Source of the DNA: Gyrodactylus bullatarudis
Lineage: Eukaryota; Platyhelminthes; Monogenea; Gyrodactylidea; Gyrodactylidae
Direction of reading: 5' to 3'
NCBI GenBank assembly: GCA_012064415.1
Contig: SSNU01000050.1
Span: 84,993 to 148,992 of the forward strand
DNA length: 64,000 nucleotides
Shown in pieces: positions 32,121 to 44,411 of this stretch (the first letter of the stretch is position 1; each line of letters opens with the position of its first letter). The notes beneath the pieces are model-generated. The model was not told where the DNA came from and did not search any database. It was given only the letters and a program-made list of their open reading frames with translations. Position numbers and translations under genes: made by a program.

Positions 32121-35100
32121 TTAATTGAGTCTGTTTTGTTGACTAGAATTTGAATGGCTACTGATTGAATATGGTCCACCGTTGGTATGATTGTTAATTG
32201 ATAATTGATTATATTGGCTAGGATTATAACCAAGGTTTGCGGGATTTTTCGACTGATTATTATTGGAAGCATCCGAGGAGGAACTACTCGTACCAGAGGA
32301 TAAATTGAAATTATTGTTTCCATTATTAGATGGCGTGCCCTTATTTTGGTTGATTTCATGATCTTGGTGATTTTGATGGCCAAAATATTGATTGAAATTA
32401 CTGGCTTGGGGATAATTCATTGAATTGTTTAGAAGGTTAGACTTTTGATTACCCATTGACTGGAGATTTAGGCGAGCCTCTTCGGTTAACTCAGAAAATC
32501 TAGATTTTTAAAACAAAATATTCATCAATGCAAAGCTAATTGACATGAAAACAAAGGCTGTTAGATAAAATTGAAGAGAGTTCAGGTTACAAGCATCTCA
32601 ACCGAAACTTTTGGAAGAGAATTTTGAAAAGGTTGGTTATGTGTTCCAATTAAATCTACTTTTAAAAATATTCATTGAAAATTAATTTTTTCACCAAGAA
32701 CTCGAATATGATAAAGATCCAGATCATGTAGCCCACATTTATAAATTTGAGGGGAAAAAATTGTCCTTTTTCAAATTTCGAATTGATGAAAAATTTCCAA
32801 CTTTTTGGACTAGGAGCTGAAAATTTAGGAGGTTCGAATAAAGTCTTTTTAGGATCGAGAATAGACAAGGCAATTTACTATTCAAAGATTCACCTCATCA
32901 TGGTTTGGAGTTAAATTCAGATTTCATTTTCATTACTTGAAAGACCAAGTAGGGATAAATTAAAAAATAATTTTGAAATAAATAGAAAAAAGTCTTACCT
33001 CTGGTGATTGCTTGGGAAATTCTGGCTAGAAGAAACTGGAATTTGTGAATTCACCTGGCTACTGCCCATGGAGTTGAGTTGATTTAAATCCTAGAAAAAA
33101 AGAGTATAATTTATAACGATAAACTTTATCAGTCATGTTTACTCTGCTTATTTACTAAACTCTTGAGATAGGTTCATGGACACTTTGTTTCTCTAAGCTT
33201 TCCTTATGAGCTTAGAGAGGTGATGCCAGGTTTGTTAAAATTGTCTATAAATCTAGGATGTAGAAGCTGATGAATATGTCACGGAATAAACCCCTATTCT
33301 TTTAGCAAACCTGGCATCGCGTTTCTCTCTTCTATTGCTTAAATAAAGTCAGATATTAATCAAGACCTTTTAAACAAGAAATATTTTATGGCAATTGATC
33401 TAAGTAGTAGTAATAGACTTAGTAGTAGACTTACATTTTGATTGAAATTTTTCACAGAACCTTCAACTCCAAGGGGATAGTGAGTGAACGAGACATCCTT
33501 CATACAATTCGGCCAAGCAGCTGTATAACCATTCGAATCGGTCATTGTTAAATTCATCGGATTCATTTGGCCAGACATGTCCATGTTAGAGACCTTGTAG
33601 AAGCCAACTAAGGGTTGACAAGAAAAATAATTAATTACTTTAAAATAATGATAAAGACTTGAGGAATAATTACACGTAGCTGGATTGGTAGAGATTAATT
33701 CTTGAATTGTCTGACAAAAGACATAGTAACAAGGTTCGCTGAATTTATTCTTCTTAACGATATGCTGAATGTGATTGTATTTGAGGAGATCCGAGGCATA
33801 CTTTTTGGCATCTTTTCGATTGATGAAACCTTCCACTTTGCTAAACAGCCAACTGACAAGATCTGAGCCTAGGAAGAGAATGATTGGTTTTAATTTGAGT
33901 TGATACAGTCGCTCAAAAGTTTTTGAAATAATGATATTCTGGGTCATTTGCTATTTTGAACGTTCTAACACAGATTTTCATAAATTATATTCAAAATTTT
34001 TATTTTCTCATACCCATAAATCCCATTTTCCTGAAATTCTATAAAACGCATTAAAATTTTCAGAAAAGAATCAAGACATGAAGAGAAGGGATTTTAAATA
34101 ACTATTAGAACATTTTCCATCGGAAAAATCAGATAGACTGCTCAAAAACGTGGATTTTATCAATTATCGTAGTAAAATTCATCCATTGTAAAATATAGTA
34201 GTATAATCGAATATAAACCCTGATCAGATCTAGAAATCAAGTTTCCTTTCAGTATTTTTTGATGATTACTAAGGCCTCAAAAAAGTACTATTTGGCTTAC
34301 TTTTACTCTGGACAAAGGACTGGCTGAGTGATGATAATCTGAAGAAAAAATCTGCTTATCTAATCCCATTTTTAAGATAGCTGGTACAATTTGTGTACTA
34401 AATTGTTTCGAGGGTACTTTTTTGTACTATTTTATAAATCAAGTCTCAGAATATAGCATTCCTCAACTAGTAAACGACCAATCAAAATCTTCTTTGAATT
34501 GATAACTAGATTCCTGATATAGAGCTTTTATCATGTAAGTAGCTAGAATCTAGATCGAAGCTTCGAAATATTACTCTCTCTCGTACATCATTATGATTCG
34601 AATTTATCCCATAGGTGTTTTGTTGAAAAGCCAACGATTGGAAAGATTATTTATTCAACTCGTCTTGATTGATATCTGTCAATGCTAAAACTTTTATTAT
34701 AGAGGCTAAAGGAGTTCTAGATTTTACATTAGTAAAAATGTATATTTCAACTAAACACACAAACAGGGAGGCTATTTCATGTACCAAATCAGAATGGAGG
34801 AATAAATGTTAAAGGTCATTCAACTCTCTTCTGTTACCCCTACCCACAAACAATCTATCATTCCCTGAATGAAGGATGGAATAAATAAATCGACAATTTC
34901 ATATGCAAAAAAGAAGAAATGCTAAAGTTTGCCCCTCTATATTTCTTTCTCAAGCATGTTCCAGCAGTGAATTGATTTGATCGATATTATTCAATACAGG
35001 AATGGTAGCAATGTCTATGCGTAACACTGTACAATGTATTATGTCTAATGATGGTTATTATAATTCTATATTCTTATTCATATAACCCTACGTAATAATA

Positions 35101-38100
35101 TGAACTTGAATGCAATGATGATAATTGGTAGAAGAAAAAAGGAAAGATTTCTTTCTATGTGGAAACAGATGTAGAGAGATGTTATCGAGAAATTAGGAGA
35201 ATTAGTCAGACAAGAGATGATTTTGCCATACAAAGGCGAGCAGAGTTTTCATTTCTTCAAACTTGTCTAATTAGTTTTATATATGGGTATGGTTGAAAAT
35301 ATTACTTATTTCCTCTATACTCTACAAAATTTTGACAGTTTGATCATCAAATTGGAATGAAAAGATTCTGAAAATTCGTGAAAATATTCGAATCAGTGTT
35401 TAATCAAATTTTAAGTCTTATTTTTGCTCTAAAATGTTTATAAATAGGGTGTGTTCCATTTCTTAAGCCAAATTATCCTTCAGTACGCTCTTATAGAGCA
35501 TAAAAATCTGAATCAGACGGAGTATAGATTTTATAAATCTAGCTTTAAAATTGATGATCTGGGAAGAGTTTTTTGTTTTATTCTATTGAAAATTTGAGTT
35601 TTACCATTAGACTCTAAATTCATGTAAATTTTCAAACAAGGTTATAAAAATGTGGAATAGTGTTTTAGTTAAAAGAAAATCACCTATGAAAGCACTAGGA
35701 ATGACAATTTTCAGCCAAACTCTATCCCTAATTTCCAGTCCAGAGTCGGGCATCTGAGAGGCAACAAGGATGAGATTTGTGTCTGAGGAAATTGATAAGG
35801 TCGGAAGTTGATTAATACTCTGGAGTAGGATAGATGATGTAGGATTATTGGCCAATGAGACATTTTGCATGAGTTGGCCATTCATCAGAAGTTTATCTCC
35901 ATTGGAAGAATTCGAGATAGACTGAGCTTTCTGTGAAGTTTGTAGATGCTGCTTAACAGAGTAATTATTTGATGATGACAGGGTCTGTGAATGTCCATTG
36001 GCTTTTAGGCCTCGGTTAGATGGATCGAGGAGGATTTCATTGTACGATTCTGAATTGACTGCCTTCTTATTGTCACCATTGAGACCAGCTAGAAAAATAA
36101 AAAAAAACAACTAGATTACAAAACAGTGATTCAGATAAACGAAAGGAAATCCTTTAATCATAATTAATGGACAAAGTCTATCTAACAAAGTTGCATTTCC
36201 TCGAACTATTGAAAAATCAATTATAGTTGAATGGTTATTTTTAATTTGATTTTTAACCCTTCATTGTTCCCCCATTGTTCCATCAGGGGAACACAACTCT
36301 TTCTCAAGCGATAATATTAACTGAAAGATACCAAAAACACTTTGTTTGCCCCTCATTGGAAAGGAAATTTATTAAGCTACAAAATAATGTATAATTCATG
36401 AAGATGGCTTTTCACTGATGCACATCGTAGTTACTTGAAGAAGGATGATTTTTTGAAACTGTTGTCAAATATTTGAAAAATATTTAGAACGTTTTTATTA
36501 AAACCTATATGCTGAGGTCATGGAAAAAAATAGCCGTAGATTCCCAATATGCATTCGCCTGCTCGATATCTCTTATAGTTTAGAAGATAACTGATTTTAG
36601 AGCCAAAAAATGCCAATTTTAACCTCTATTATCAATGAAATGATAAATGATGGCCTACAAAAAGGAATTCAGATTCAGAACCAGCGTAATTATTTTGGTT
36701 TGGTTGCAAATATTCTCATTTGTGTGATGAAAAAAATAATTTGGGACATGAAGGGTTAAACTAGAATTTAAGACCAGATCTAACTTGAAATGAGCATTTT
36801 TACTCTCCTTCAATTTGAGATAGAATCTCAAATTTAGCTGAAAAAAAAGAAATTCTCAAGGGTTAAAGGATACTTGAAATAGAGATGGGAACAGATTGAC
36901 TAAATGATTTATTCAGTATGACGTCATGAAGAGAACCAAGGTACAACACACGTGAAATTGAGGTTACACATGAATTGTCTGCATATTTCCCCACTGGTAT
37001 TAAATCTTACTACATGATTCATTCAATGTAAAGTTTTACACATTTGTGTAAATATTGAATATGTTGCATCTTAGGAGAGATGTTACACACAAACAGACAG
37101 ACAAATTTTATAGAAAAGGTGTGCAATGGGATAGATGAAGAAATCAAGGATTATCCTCCAACACTTTGGTACACTTGATGTACCTGAATGATTCTCTAGT
37201 GTTAACAAGGGTAAATAACCTTCAGGACAGGCTTAAAAAGAAAGATTATTTCAACTTTTACCAGCCTATAAAACCATAATTATGAAGATTTTTCAATCAA
37301 TTTTACTATGAAGAATGAGAAAATTAAGATATTTGAAGACTAGTTTTTGCAACAATTCAAATAAAAAAAAGTTTTGTAGTAAAATATGAGTATTTTTTCA
37401 CATCTTGAGAGAAATTTCTGGAAAATTAGGTGGATTTTGATGATTTGAAGATTTCTCAAGACATGTGTTTTTCTCGGTTAAAACATGATTTATTTGAATA
37501 AAGCTTGGAGCATTGTTGGGGGATGGGGGAATTATTTTGTGTTCATTATTTTTCTAAAGTTTATGTGTACACAAGTTAGAAGGGTACCTCTTCTTTACTG
37601 TACATTAATGATTGTAGTCATACCAGAATCAATTAATTCATAAATCAGGACTGAATTGTCTTGGAAATGAATTTTTTTCTGGAATAAATTACAACTATAG
37701 ATCAAGGAGATCAGTTGCAAGCATTACACAGTTCTTCTTCTTATATAATAGGGTTAATATAATATGAGTAAAAAAGACTAGAAAGAATATTACTTGAAAC
37801 TTTGAAAATATCATATGAGTAGTAGTCGTATATTGAGTTGTTTAATTTATATTTGAAATTAGCTCATTTCAACATTTTATCAGCTTAATTATAACTGATA
37901 AAGATTGCCAAGAATATAATGAGGAGTTTGGCGTCTGTAAAATCCAATCTATAAAATTCATCACGTTTTTATATTCTAGTATTCAAAGTGTGTATATAGA
38001 CACACTTTGACAGTCTAATAATAAAACTTTTAATTGTTAGTTAAAGACTCTTAATAATTAAAATTATTATTCTAATTATTATGCAGACAAAATTAAGAAC

Positions 38101-41100
38101 AGAGACAGACCGGATGTAAAGTATTCGGACTGGACTTTATTCTCTCCGTTATTTCTGAATACTTTAAAAGAGAGAGACACACACACACAAGGAGTCATAA
38201 AAATAGCTAATCTCAATGAGATCCATCAATTTCCAAGCAATAACGAGCATTGCAATTTTGAATTGAATTCTCTTTCTCTTTTGTGAATCCATTTTGAGTG
38301 ATGTAAAGATGAGAGGGAAAGTTGTACACCCACCACGTTCTACAGTATTGATATTTCTATCAGTCAGTTATGTACCGACATTAATAAAATCAAATTATCC
38401 TACCTCTATATTCTGTATTTTTATTGATTTATATAAAGATAATTTATGACATGATTATGAATATATATCTATAATCAGGGGATATTCCAGCTCTCTCTTT
38501 AGTTATATATATCCTCAGAGAGCCAAAAGTTAGATTACAACTCAAAGAATGCTCAATCAAAATGTAATCTTTCCTATTGAATTTAAACAAGAACATTTTC
38601 AATAAACTCTTTACTTGGGATCGTGTTGGTCTCATGTACTTACACTCAGACTCTTCTCCGGCTTGATATTTATACAGAAAATTAGTACATTTGTGGAATC
38701 CTCCGATTGGTTCATCTTTTGAGTTGATATTGACGAGGAGAGGTAGGGGCTGCAATTAGGAAAAAGGGAACGAAAAGGAAAATATGCAGTGGGCAGTTAC
38801 AAATAGACTCTTCCCCTACAAAACGATGATAGCAGTCCCTACCTCTCCTCGTCAACATCAACTCAAAAGGTGAACCTGATCAACCAAATATCAAGCCGGT
38901 GTAACAGTCTGACGAAACAAAAGCTTTACAACTACATATTCACTAGTCTTCTAATCATATTAATGAATTTCTCATTAAATAGCTCAATAAATGTATTCGA
39001 AGAAGCCCGGCAATACTTCCCTGTGAATCATGTGCTTTTCGTGTCATCAATGCTGAAAAGCTCGTTGGTCTCTTTGTCATTCAGAAAGATTACTGTAAAA
39101 AAACACAAGGTAAATTTTCTATTGGTTAGCCATTAAGACTACTCTTATTAATTAGTAGGCCGGTAAAAAGTCGAAATTAGCTAATTTTAGCCATAAAATA
39201 AACAGCTCATTTTAGTACTAATGATACTTAAGATTTCAAGTAATCTTTTTTCAAAAGTGAGATAAAATGTCGAAAATCATTGAATTGTCGATAAAAGTTG
39301 ATAATTTAATCCATAACTGTAAGAATCCTTTAGATCAATGAAAATTAAGAAACTTCTTTTTTGTTAATTTACTGACATACAATAAAGTGGTTGGCACGCT
39401 ATGGAGTGGTCTTTCTCTATGCTCAGAAACGTTCTAAAAAAGAACGAATTGTTCAAGACAGGCAATCTAAAAGAGCAATTTTATAATCGTTTAACTAAAT
39501 TACGATATTTTTGAAAGATTATTAAATTTAATTTAAAAGGTCCATATCGTCGTTATTTACCCAGAAAACGATGTCGATTTCGTGAAGTCAAAAATGTCAA
39601 AATTATTCAATCAATTTCTAAAAAATTATAATAAATAATTATTTATGTTTCGCTACAGACAAACTAATAAAGTAATGTACATTTACATGTCCAAATACAC
39701 ATATTCACCTACAAATATCAAGGTTCATAGATTTGAAAATAAAAATTTCTTCTATTAGAAATGAATCAATTAGTTTTTTTTATGCCCACTCAATTCACTA
39801 CAGTAGTAATACATGATAAGAGTGAGTATAAAGAACTAGCGATCAATATAGAAATCAATAGAGCGTTTGACATTTTTTTCAAAATCTATCATTATTACCT
39901 TAATATGACCTTGGATGGTTAGTCATGGAATCAATTTTGAAATGTTGTTCAACTCTAAAATACAACAAGTTATGATGATATATTTTCAAATTGACCAAGC
40001 AAACTGATCTGTATTTATTTGCTGCATATTCAAATTCCAACTTGATTAGCACATGTCATTCCTTATGTAATTTAATTCAGGATCAAATTTAATTTTCTAT
40101 ACCTGTTAAGTGATAGATGATGAATTTGATAGACAGGTGTTCGAGATGATAATTCGTTGAATTATTTTATACAAACTCGATCTTCACATCAGGGCTTGAA
40201 ATAAAATTCTCACTAACAACTTTATAATGAATTTCGTAAATTCCAGTTATAACGAAAATTTACTACAATTCATTCAGATTGAAATTCGTGGATTAATCCG
40301 ACTCTCACTTTGAATTTTGTCAGTTTCCCTATATACATTAAAACGTACAGATATATTCAGGTAAGATTCAAGAAGAATTGTAACGTTAGACCGGGTATTT
40401 CTTCTGGAAACTTTTCAAAATACAGGGTGATAATTAATTGATTCCTATTGGCGATAAAGTAAGAGGTATAATATTTAAAGAGTTTAAGAAGGAATTTTAA
40501 ATTTTGAACTACTACATTAGCTAAGAAAAGATTTCAAACGATAAAATTCACCAGTACAATATAGATTAAATAGTTTAATAAGAGAATGGTTAGAATACAT
40601 TATACTCATACATCAAAATTATCAGATGAGAGATCTATAGATGCGTCTTGTAGGACTCGTCGGTAAAACATATCCCGAGTCTTCAACGTTGTGAGGCGAC
40701 GCTTCTAATCACACTTCAGTCCAGAACCCTAGTTTGTCTCACATTAGTCAACACACTAGGATAGTTTTAACACCACCTTCACTCATATGGACATGATTTT
40801 CAATGACGCTAAATTGTTTGTTTTAAATATCCTCGTGGTAGTTTTAAGAGATTCAAAATCAAGTCTCGTTATAAATTCAAAGATAACAAGTCAATTAGAG
40901 TTGGATGCAAATCGTTGTAATTATTGCAACGATAGAAAATAGAATATGCTCCTTTAATTTGAAAAAAATTATCCAAATAATAATTCAATAATTCATGTTC
41001 AGAACAAGTCTTTTTTCATCTATAGCTAAACGGGAGAGTGAATGATTCATTACTGCCATTAGTTTGGTAGTAGTTACAATAGAAGTATATAGGGCAAGGT

Positions 41101-42623
41101 AATATTTTGTATCTCTAATCTCGTTCCCTTTCTCATTCTTGTTGTGCAGTGTATGTTTGTTGCAAAAAAAAGAATGAGGGAGGGAGGGAGGGAGAAGAAA
41201 AAAACAAATTGATCAGATATGGAGAGAGAGTGTGTGTATGTATTAGTATCCCTTTCTATACAGAATCAAATGCTAACGAATGATTCATTGTAATATATTA
41301 TCGAGGGATAAGGAGAGAGAAAAATGGGGTCCCTCTTGCTTTCAATATATAATATACTTCAAGATGTAAAATTTATTTTGTGTGTGATCAATTATCGAGA
41401 AAGATCAACTTGAAAAAGGCATTGTAGACAATCACTCACTCTGGGTATTGTACAGGGTATCATTGCATATGGAGAGATTATTCTCATTAATAAAGGCATT
41501 AGAGTGAAGGACCCAGGCTCGGGGATCAACTGGTTTCACTGGTTCCTGGGGTGGGAAACAAACATACGACTTTGGGTCATTATCCCAACATTTTGCAACA
41601 ACCAGAGTGATGGGTCTGTGTGAGAATAAGTGTAATGAATTGTAATTTTTATTCAATATATTTTATCGGCAATTTACGCACCCAGGAATTTGGACCTGTT
41701 TCCTCAAGACCATGACAGCTTCATCATTAGACATATCCTCAAAGGAAATACCATTCACCTCGAGAATCATATCACCAGGATCTATACGACCATCTCGGGC
41801 AACTGCACCGTCTTTCATAATCGATCCGACATAAATTCCTCCATCTCCAGCCTTATTGGACTGGCCTACAATTGAGATTCCTAGGAAATTGACAGAGTCC
41901 ATTTGTAGAGTGACACTGACGATATTGAGGGACATTGTACTATCTGTCATACTACTCATGGAGCTCTCGTCTTCACTGATTTTTGAAAACTTTTTGACCT
42001 TGTGTCGTTTCACGCGACGCCGAAATTTAGCATATTTTGAGTTGAAACTGGCACCTGTGGCTGTAGAAAATCGAGTGGATTCTTCTTCAGAATCCAAAAA
42101 GCTAGTTGTTTCAATGTCTGAACTGAGCATAGAAGAACCTCCAGAAGGATCGTATATTTTTTGGTGATATTTGTTCAATTTTGAGTTTTTGAAGCTCTTC
42201 AAAGGGGGAAGTCGATCCCCACTGGCACCAGAGAAATTATCGACATCTTCTGAATTATTTTTTTTCTTGGATGACTGACTATTTATTTCATGGTTAGTAT
42301 GGGCAAACCTATCGGATTGTGTATCGGAAGCGATAATACTCCCTTCTACAGGGACAAGCCAAGCTTTGATTTTTCCATCAAAACATGGCAAAATTTTTTT
42401 ATCATCTGATATTTCTTCTTTAACGACCCTAGGAGAAAAAAAAGTTGAGGATAAACTCTTACCCAAAATCCTCATCGTTTGATTTGAAAAAGTATTTAAA
42501 GTTGGGCTTATTTAATGCGACTTTAAAATCTTCCAGCGTAACTTTGCCTGGAGTGATGGATAACTTGATAAGATATGGTGTAGGCTCTTCATCAATGTGA
42601 TAAATTATCTTTGTCTCCTCCAT
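32121..42623 (-). CDS. dsh: Dishevelled, Wnt signalling adaptor
   Basis: Complete gene of eight minus-strand exons: 42623-42463, 42428-41682, 41615-41440, 36088-35684, 33868-33674, 33607-33435, 33090-32999, 32499-32121; 775 aa, all phases join. The DIX domain spans exons 1-2 (METKIIYH-like start, [11 protein letters not shown], then VVKEEISDD and [13 protein letters not shown]). A basic stretch ([11 protein letters not shown]) precedes the PDZ domain at about 220-315 ([20 protein letters not shown] to [11 protein letters not shown]). The DEP domain at about 477-560 includes [20 protein letters not shown] and [14 protein letters not shown]. The tail is Asn/Ser/Gln-rich. Family role: relays Frizzled signals to the canonical and planar-polarity branches through DIX polymerisation and PDZ/DEP contacts. 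Intron 1 is 34 nt; the 5.35-kb intron 3 holds a TTAA MITE-free but repeat-bearing region, and intron 4 follows it. Confidence 0.96.
32563..32662. repeat. Dispersed 100-bp repeat (pair with 52718-52840)
   Basis: AAAATTGAAGAGAGTTCAGG, ACAAGCATCTCA and AATTAAATCTACTTTTAAA blocks recur in the same order and orientation at 52718-52840. Both lie in introns. The second copy has about 20 extra bases in the middle. Unknown class. Confidence 0.5.
32680..32945. mobile_element. Palindromic family, degraded copy J
   Basis: Family blocks are recognisable but worn: TTTTTTCACCAAGAACTCGA, GATCATGTAGCCCACATTTA, and AGGAGCTGAAAATTT followed by an AGGATCGAGAATAGACAAG block. No intact termini. Lies in the last Dishevelled intron. 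Confidence 0.45.
33186..33325. repeat. Short inverted repeat in a Dishevelled intron
   Basis: GATGCCAGGTTTGTTAAA at about 33222 pairs with TTTAGCAAACCTGGCATC at about 33302. A CTAAGCT...AGCTTAG mini-hairpin sits just left of it. Total length about 130 bp; may be a small MITE. Confidence 0.55.
36257..36755. mobile_element. TTAA-flanked MITE (piggyBac-like ends)
   Basis: 499 bp flanked by TTAA at 36253-36256 and 36756-36759. Ends are CCCTTCATTGTTCCC and, read inverted from the right, CCCTTCATGTCCCAAA. TTAA target duplications with CCCT termini are the hallmark of the piggyBac superfamily. There is no ORF, so it is non-autonomous. The inverted right end is also present at 51816-51890. It lies just 5' of Dishevelled exon 4, in the large intron 3. 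Confidence 0.75.
38640..38915. repeat. Inverted repeat plus CCGG-motif sequences
   Basis: 38709-38753 (GGTTCATCTTTTGAGTTGAT to GGTAGGGGCTGC) pairs with 38832-38876 (GCAGTCCCTACCTCTCCTCG to AAGGTGAACC) with only a few mismatches over 45 bp; spacer 78 bp. Beyond each arm is a copy of the CTCCGGCTTGATATTTATA / ATATCAAGCCGGTGTAACAG sequence also found at 25.45 kb. So two copies of one dispersed repeat lie head-to-head here. Confidence 0.7.
38983..39632 (+). other. Exon-like coding fragments inside Dishevelled intron 3
   Basis: Three plus-strand stretches look protein-like. 38983-39109 is preceded by AAATAG, followed by GTAAAT and reads [20 protein letters not shown], then [18 protein letters not shown]. 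39388-39486 reads [20 protein letters not shown] and ends at a stop. About 39536-39632 reads [20 protein letters not shown] and also ends at a stop. I do not recognise a family, and the phases of the first two do not join in the obvious way. They may be relics of a mobile element or a nested gene. Confidence 0.2.
41174..41195. repeat. GGGA microsatellite
   Basis: Short tetranucleotide run (GAGGGAGGGAGGGAGGGAGA) in Dishevelled intron 3. Confidence 0.8.
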
Positions 42624-42761
42624 TTTACCAGATGTTCATCATCGTCCAAAATTTTCAATCTTCAATTTGTGCGTTAGAATGTCTCAGTATTAAAAAAATT
42701 TATTTGACTAAAGATTGTTTAAGCTTAATAAAAATTTGAATTATTTTGTTAAGTAACGAAA
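42624..42761. promoter_or_regulatory. Shared 138-bp upstream region of Dishevelled and SEM1
   Basis: Divergent ATGs at 42623 (minus) and 42762 (plus) leave 138 bp for both promoters and 5' UTRs. AT-rich, no obvious TATA box or binding site. Inferred from spacing. Confidence 0.4.
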
Positions 42762-43004
42762 ATGACTGCCCCTAAAGTAGTACCTGACCAGTTGATGTTG
42801 GACGATGATGAATTTGAAGAATTTCCCATCGTTGGCGAAGCAAAAGTTACAAAGAATGTTCAATCTGATCTTTTATGGGAAGACAACTGGGATGATGATC
42901 TTGAAGAGGACGAGTTTACAAACCAGTTGCGCAGTGAATTTATCAAACAAAATCAGGAATTGATTGTACCAGTACTTAATGTTAACAGAGAAACTGCCGC
43001 TTGA
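42762..43004 (+). CDS. SEM1: 26S proteasome complex subunit SEM1/DSS1
   Basis: Intronless 80-aa acidic protein, against about 70 aa in human DSS1. The two conserved acidic-aromatic blocks are present: DDDEFEEFP near residues 14-22 and LLWEDNWDDDLEEDEFTNQL near 46-65, the latter followed by a C-terminal helix (RSEFIKQNQ). The family is intrinsically disordered. It is a 19S lid subunit and also partners BRCA2 and the TREX-2 mRNA-export complex. The start ATG gives MTAPKVVPDQ. AATAAA at 43027-43032 lies just after the stop. The C-terminal 15 residues extend beyond the usual end. Confidence 0.95.
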   Translation: MTAPKVVPDQLMLDDDEFEEFPIVGEAKVTKNVQSDLLWEDNWDDDLEEDEFTNQLRSEFIKQNQELIVPVLNVNRETAA

Positions 43005-44411
43005 AACATAAAACTCTTTCATATCGAATAAAAAACTATTCTCAGACTGTTTTCTAGTACATTTTCTGGTAGTTGAATGGGCTAGAATCCTTAGGAAGGA
43101 CTTAAAAGGATCAAAATTTTAGTCATGATGTCATCATTGAAATTATTCATTCTGTATTTAAGGATGCTTATGGCAATTAAAATTTATCCCTTACTGAGAT
43201 TAATTTTTAATTCGACGTATTACAGTCGTGGACAGAACTGGTGGAATGAACCTTCGCGAGAAATCGCGTGAATATTTTCGGTATATTCCTGATGTATTAT
43301 GTAGTAATCCCAGAATTATAATTTCAATTTTAGAGGTTTTACAATACTATTCACTCCTAAGGCACAATTAAATTTTAACGTTTTTAAAAACCAAAAAATC
43401 TCACAGATTGTAAATATTATTGCAAACTTTGTACCAGATACTACTTTATTCAAATTCAAATAAAAAATCTTGTTTATTACTCACAATTTATCGAAGCGAA
43501 GTAAATAAAAAGAACTTCTGAACGTTATAATATTAATTCTAAGTAGCTACTTCCAAGTACATCTCAATTAATTTTGTCAGTCCTTCTTTAGAATAAAATA
43601 AAATCCGAATATAATAGAATTTTGAAATATTTATAATAAAATCATCTTTTCAAAGTCTTTATGTAACACATGTTATGTATGTATCAATCCAATTTATTTT
43701 GTTACAGTTGAGGAAGTATCATTGTAAATCCTCTAGCCATGTCAGTCACAATGACAAGGACGAATATAAAATTTGAGAGGGGATTGGCTACTAGCATAGT
43801 TAGCCATCTACATTGTAATTTCATCAAAATTTTTACATTTGAAAGTATTCAGTACATACAAGATTTTCATAGATATTAATTTTATCCCGAAAAAAAACAA
43901 AACAGCATAATTATAGTAGTTAATGTATCACAGTTACCATGCGAAATCTGATTTTTTTCCAGTTAAATTTTGTTATACATAACACATACAGTGTATGACA
44001 TTCTCTTATTTTTGTTATGTGTAACTCTTTTGGAAATAAGACAGAGAGAGTACGAACAGAAAAAAAGAGTCCTATCAATAAAATTTCAATCGCTTCTCTC
44101 TTTAATACAAAAGGGAGAGAGTATGAATACAGAGAAGAGTTTGAAAAAGAAATCAAAATATAATCATTGTTTTCCATATGTGAACACAGTATAGCTGGAT
44201 TGTAATATCTTTACAATATATATATTTAACTACATTTATATAATCATGAATAATTTCTTTTATATATATGTCTAATGTTTAACCGGATAAAAGTAATAAA
44301 GAATAAATAATCATTTAGTGAGATATGTAGCATGTATTGATGTAAGAGATATTATAATACGAGAGAGGGATTTGGTAGGGCAATAGATCCGAGAGAATTT
44401 TCAGTAGTAGT
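43005..44411. other. Convergent 3' spacer between SEM1 and the kinesin
   Basis: 1.4 kb of AT-rich sequence holding the SEM1 polyadenylation signal (43027) and the presumed 3' UTR of the minus-strand kinesin. A purine-rich stretch (AGAGAGAGTACGAACAGAAA) lies near 44042. No gene or known repeat recognised. Confidence 0.45.

Noticed and set aside
33360..33947. A continuous 195-codon frame through the DEP-coding region of Dishevelled.
   Set aside because: It reads through two introns (33608-33673 and beyond); the spliced frame aligns better with DEP and keeps phase.
41690..42167. Plus-strand ORFs within Dishevelled exon 2.
   Set aside because: Antisense shadows of the PDZ and basic regions.
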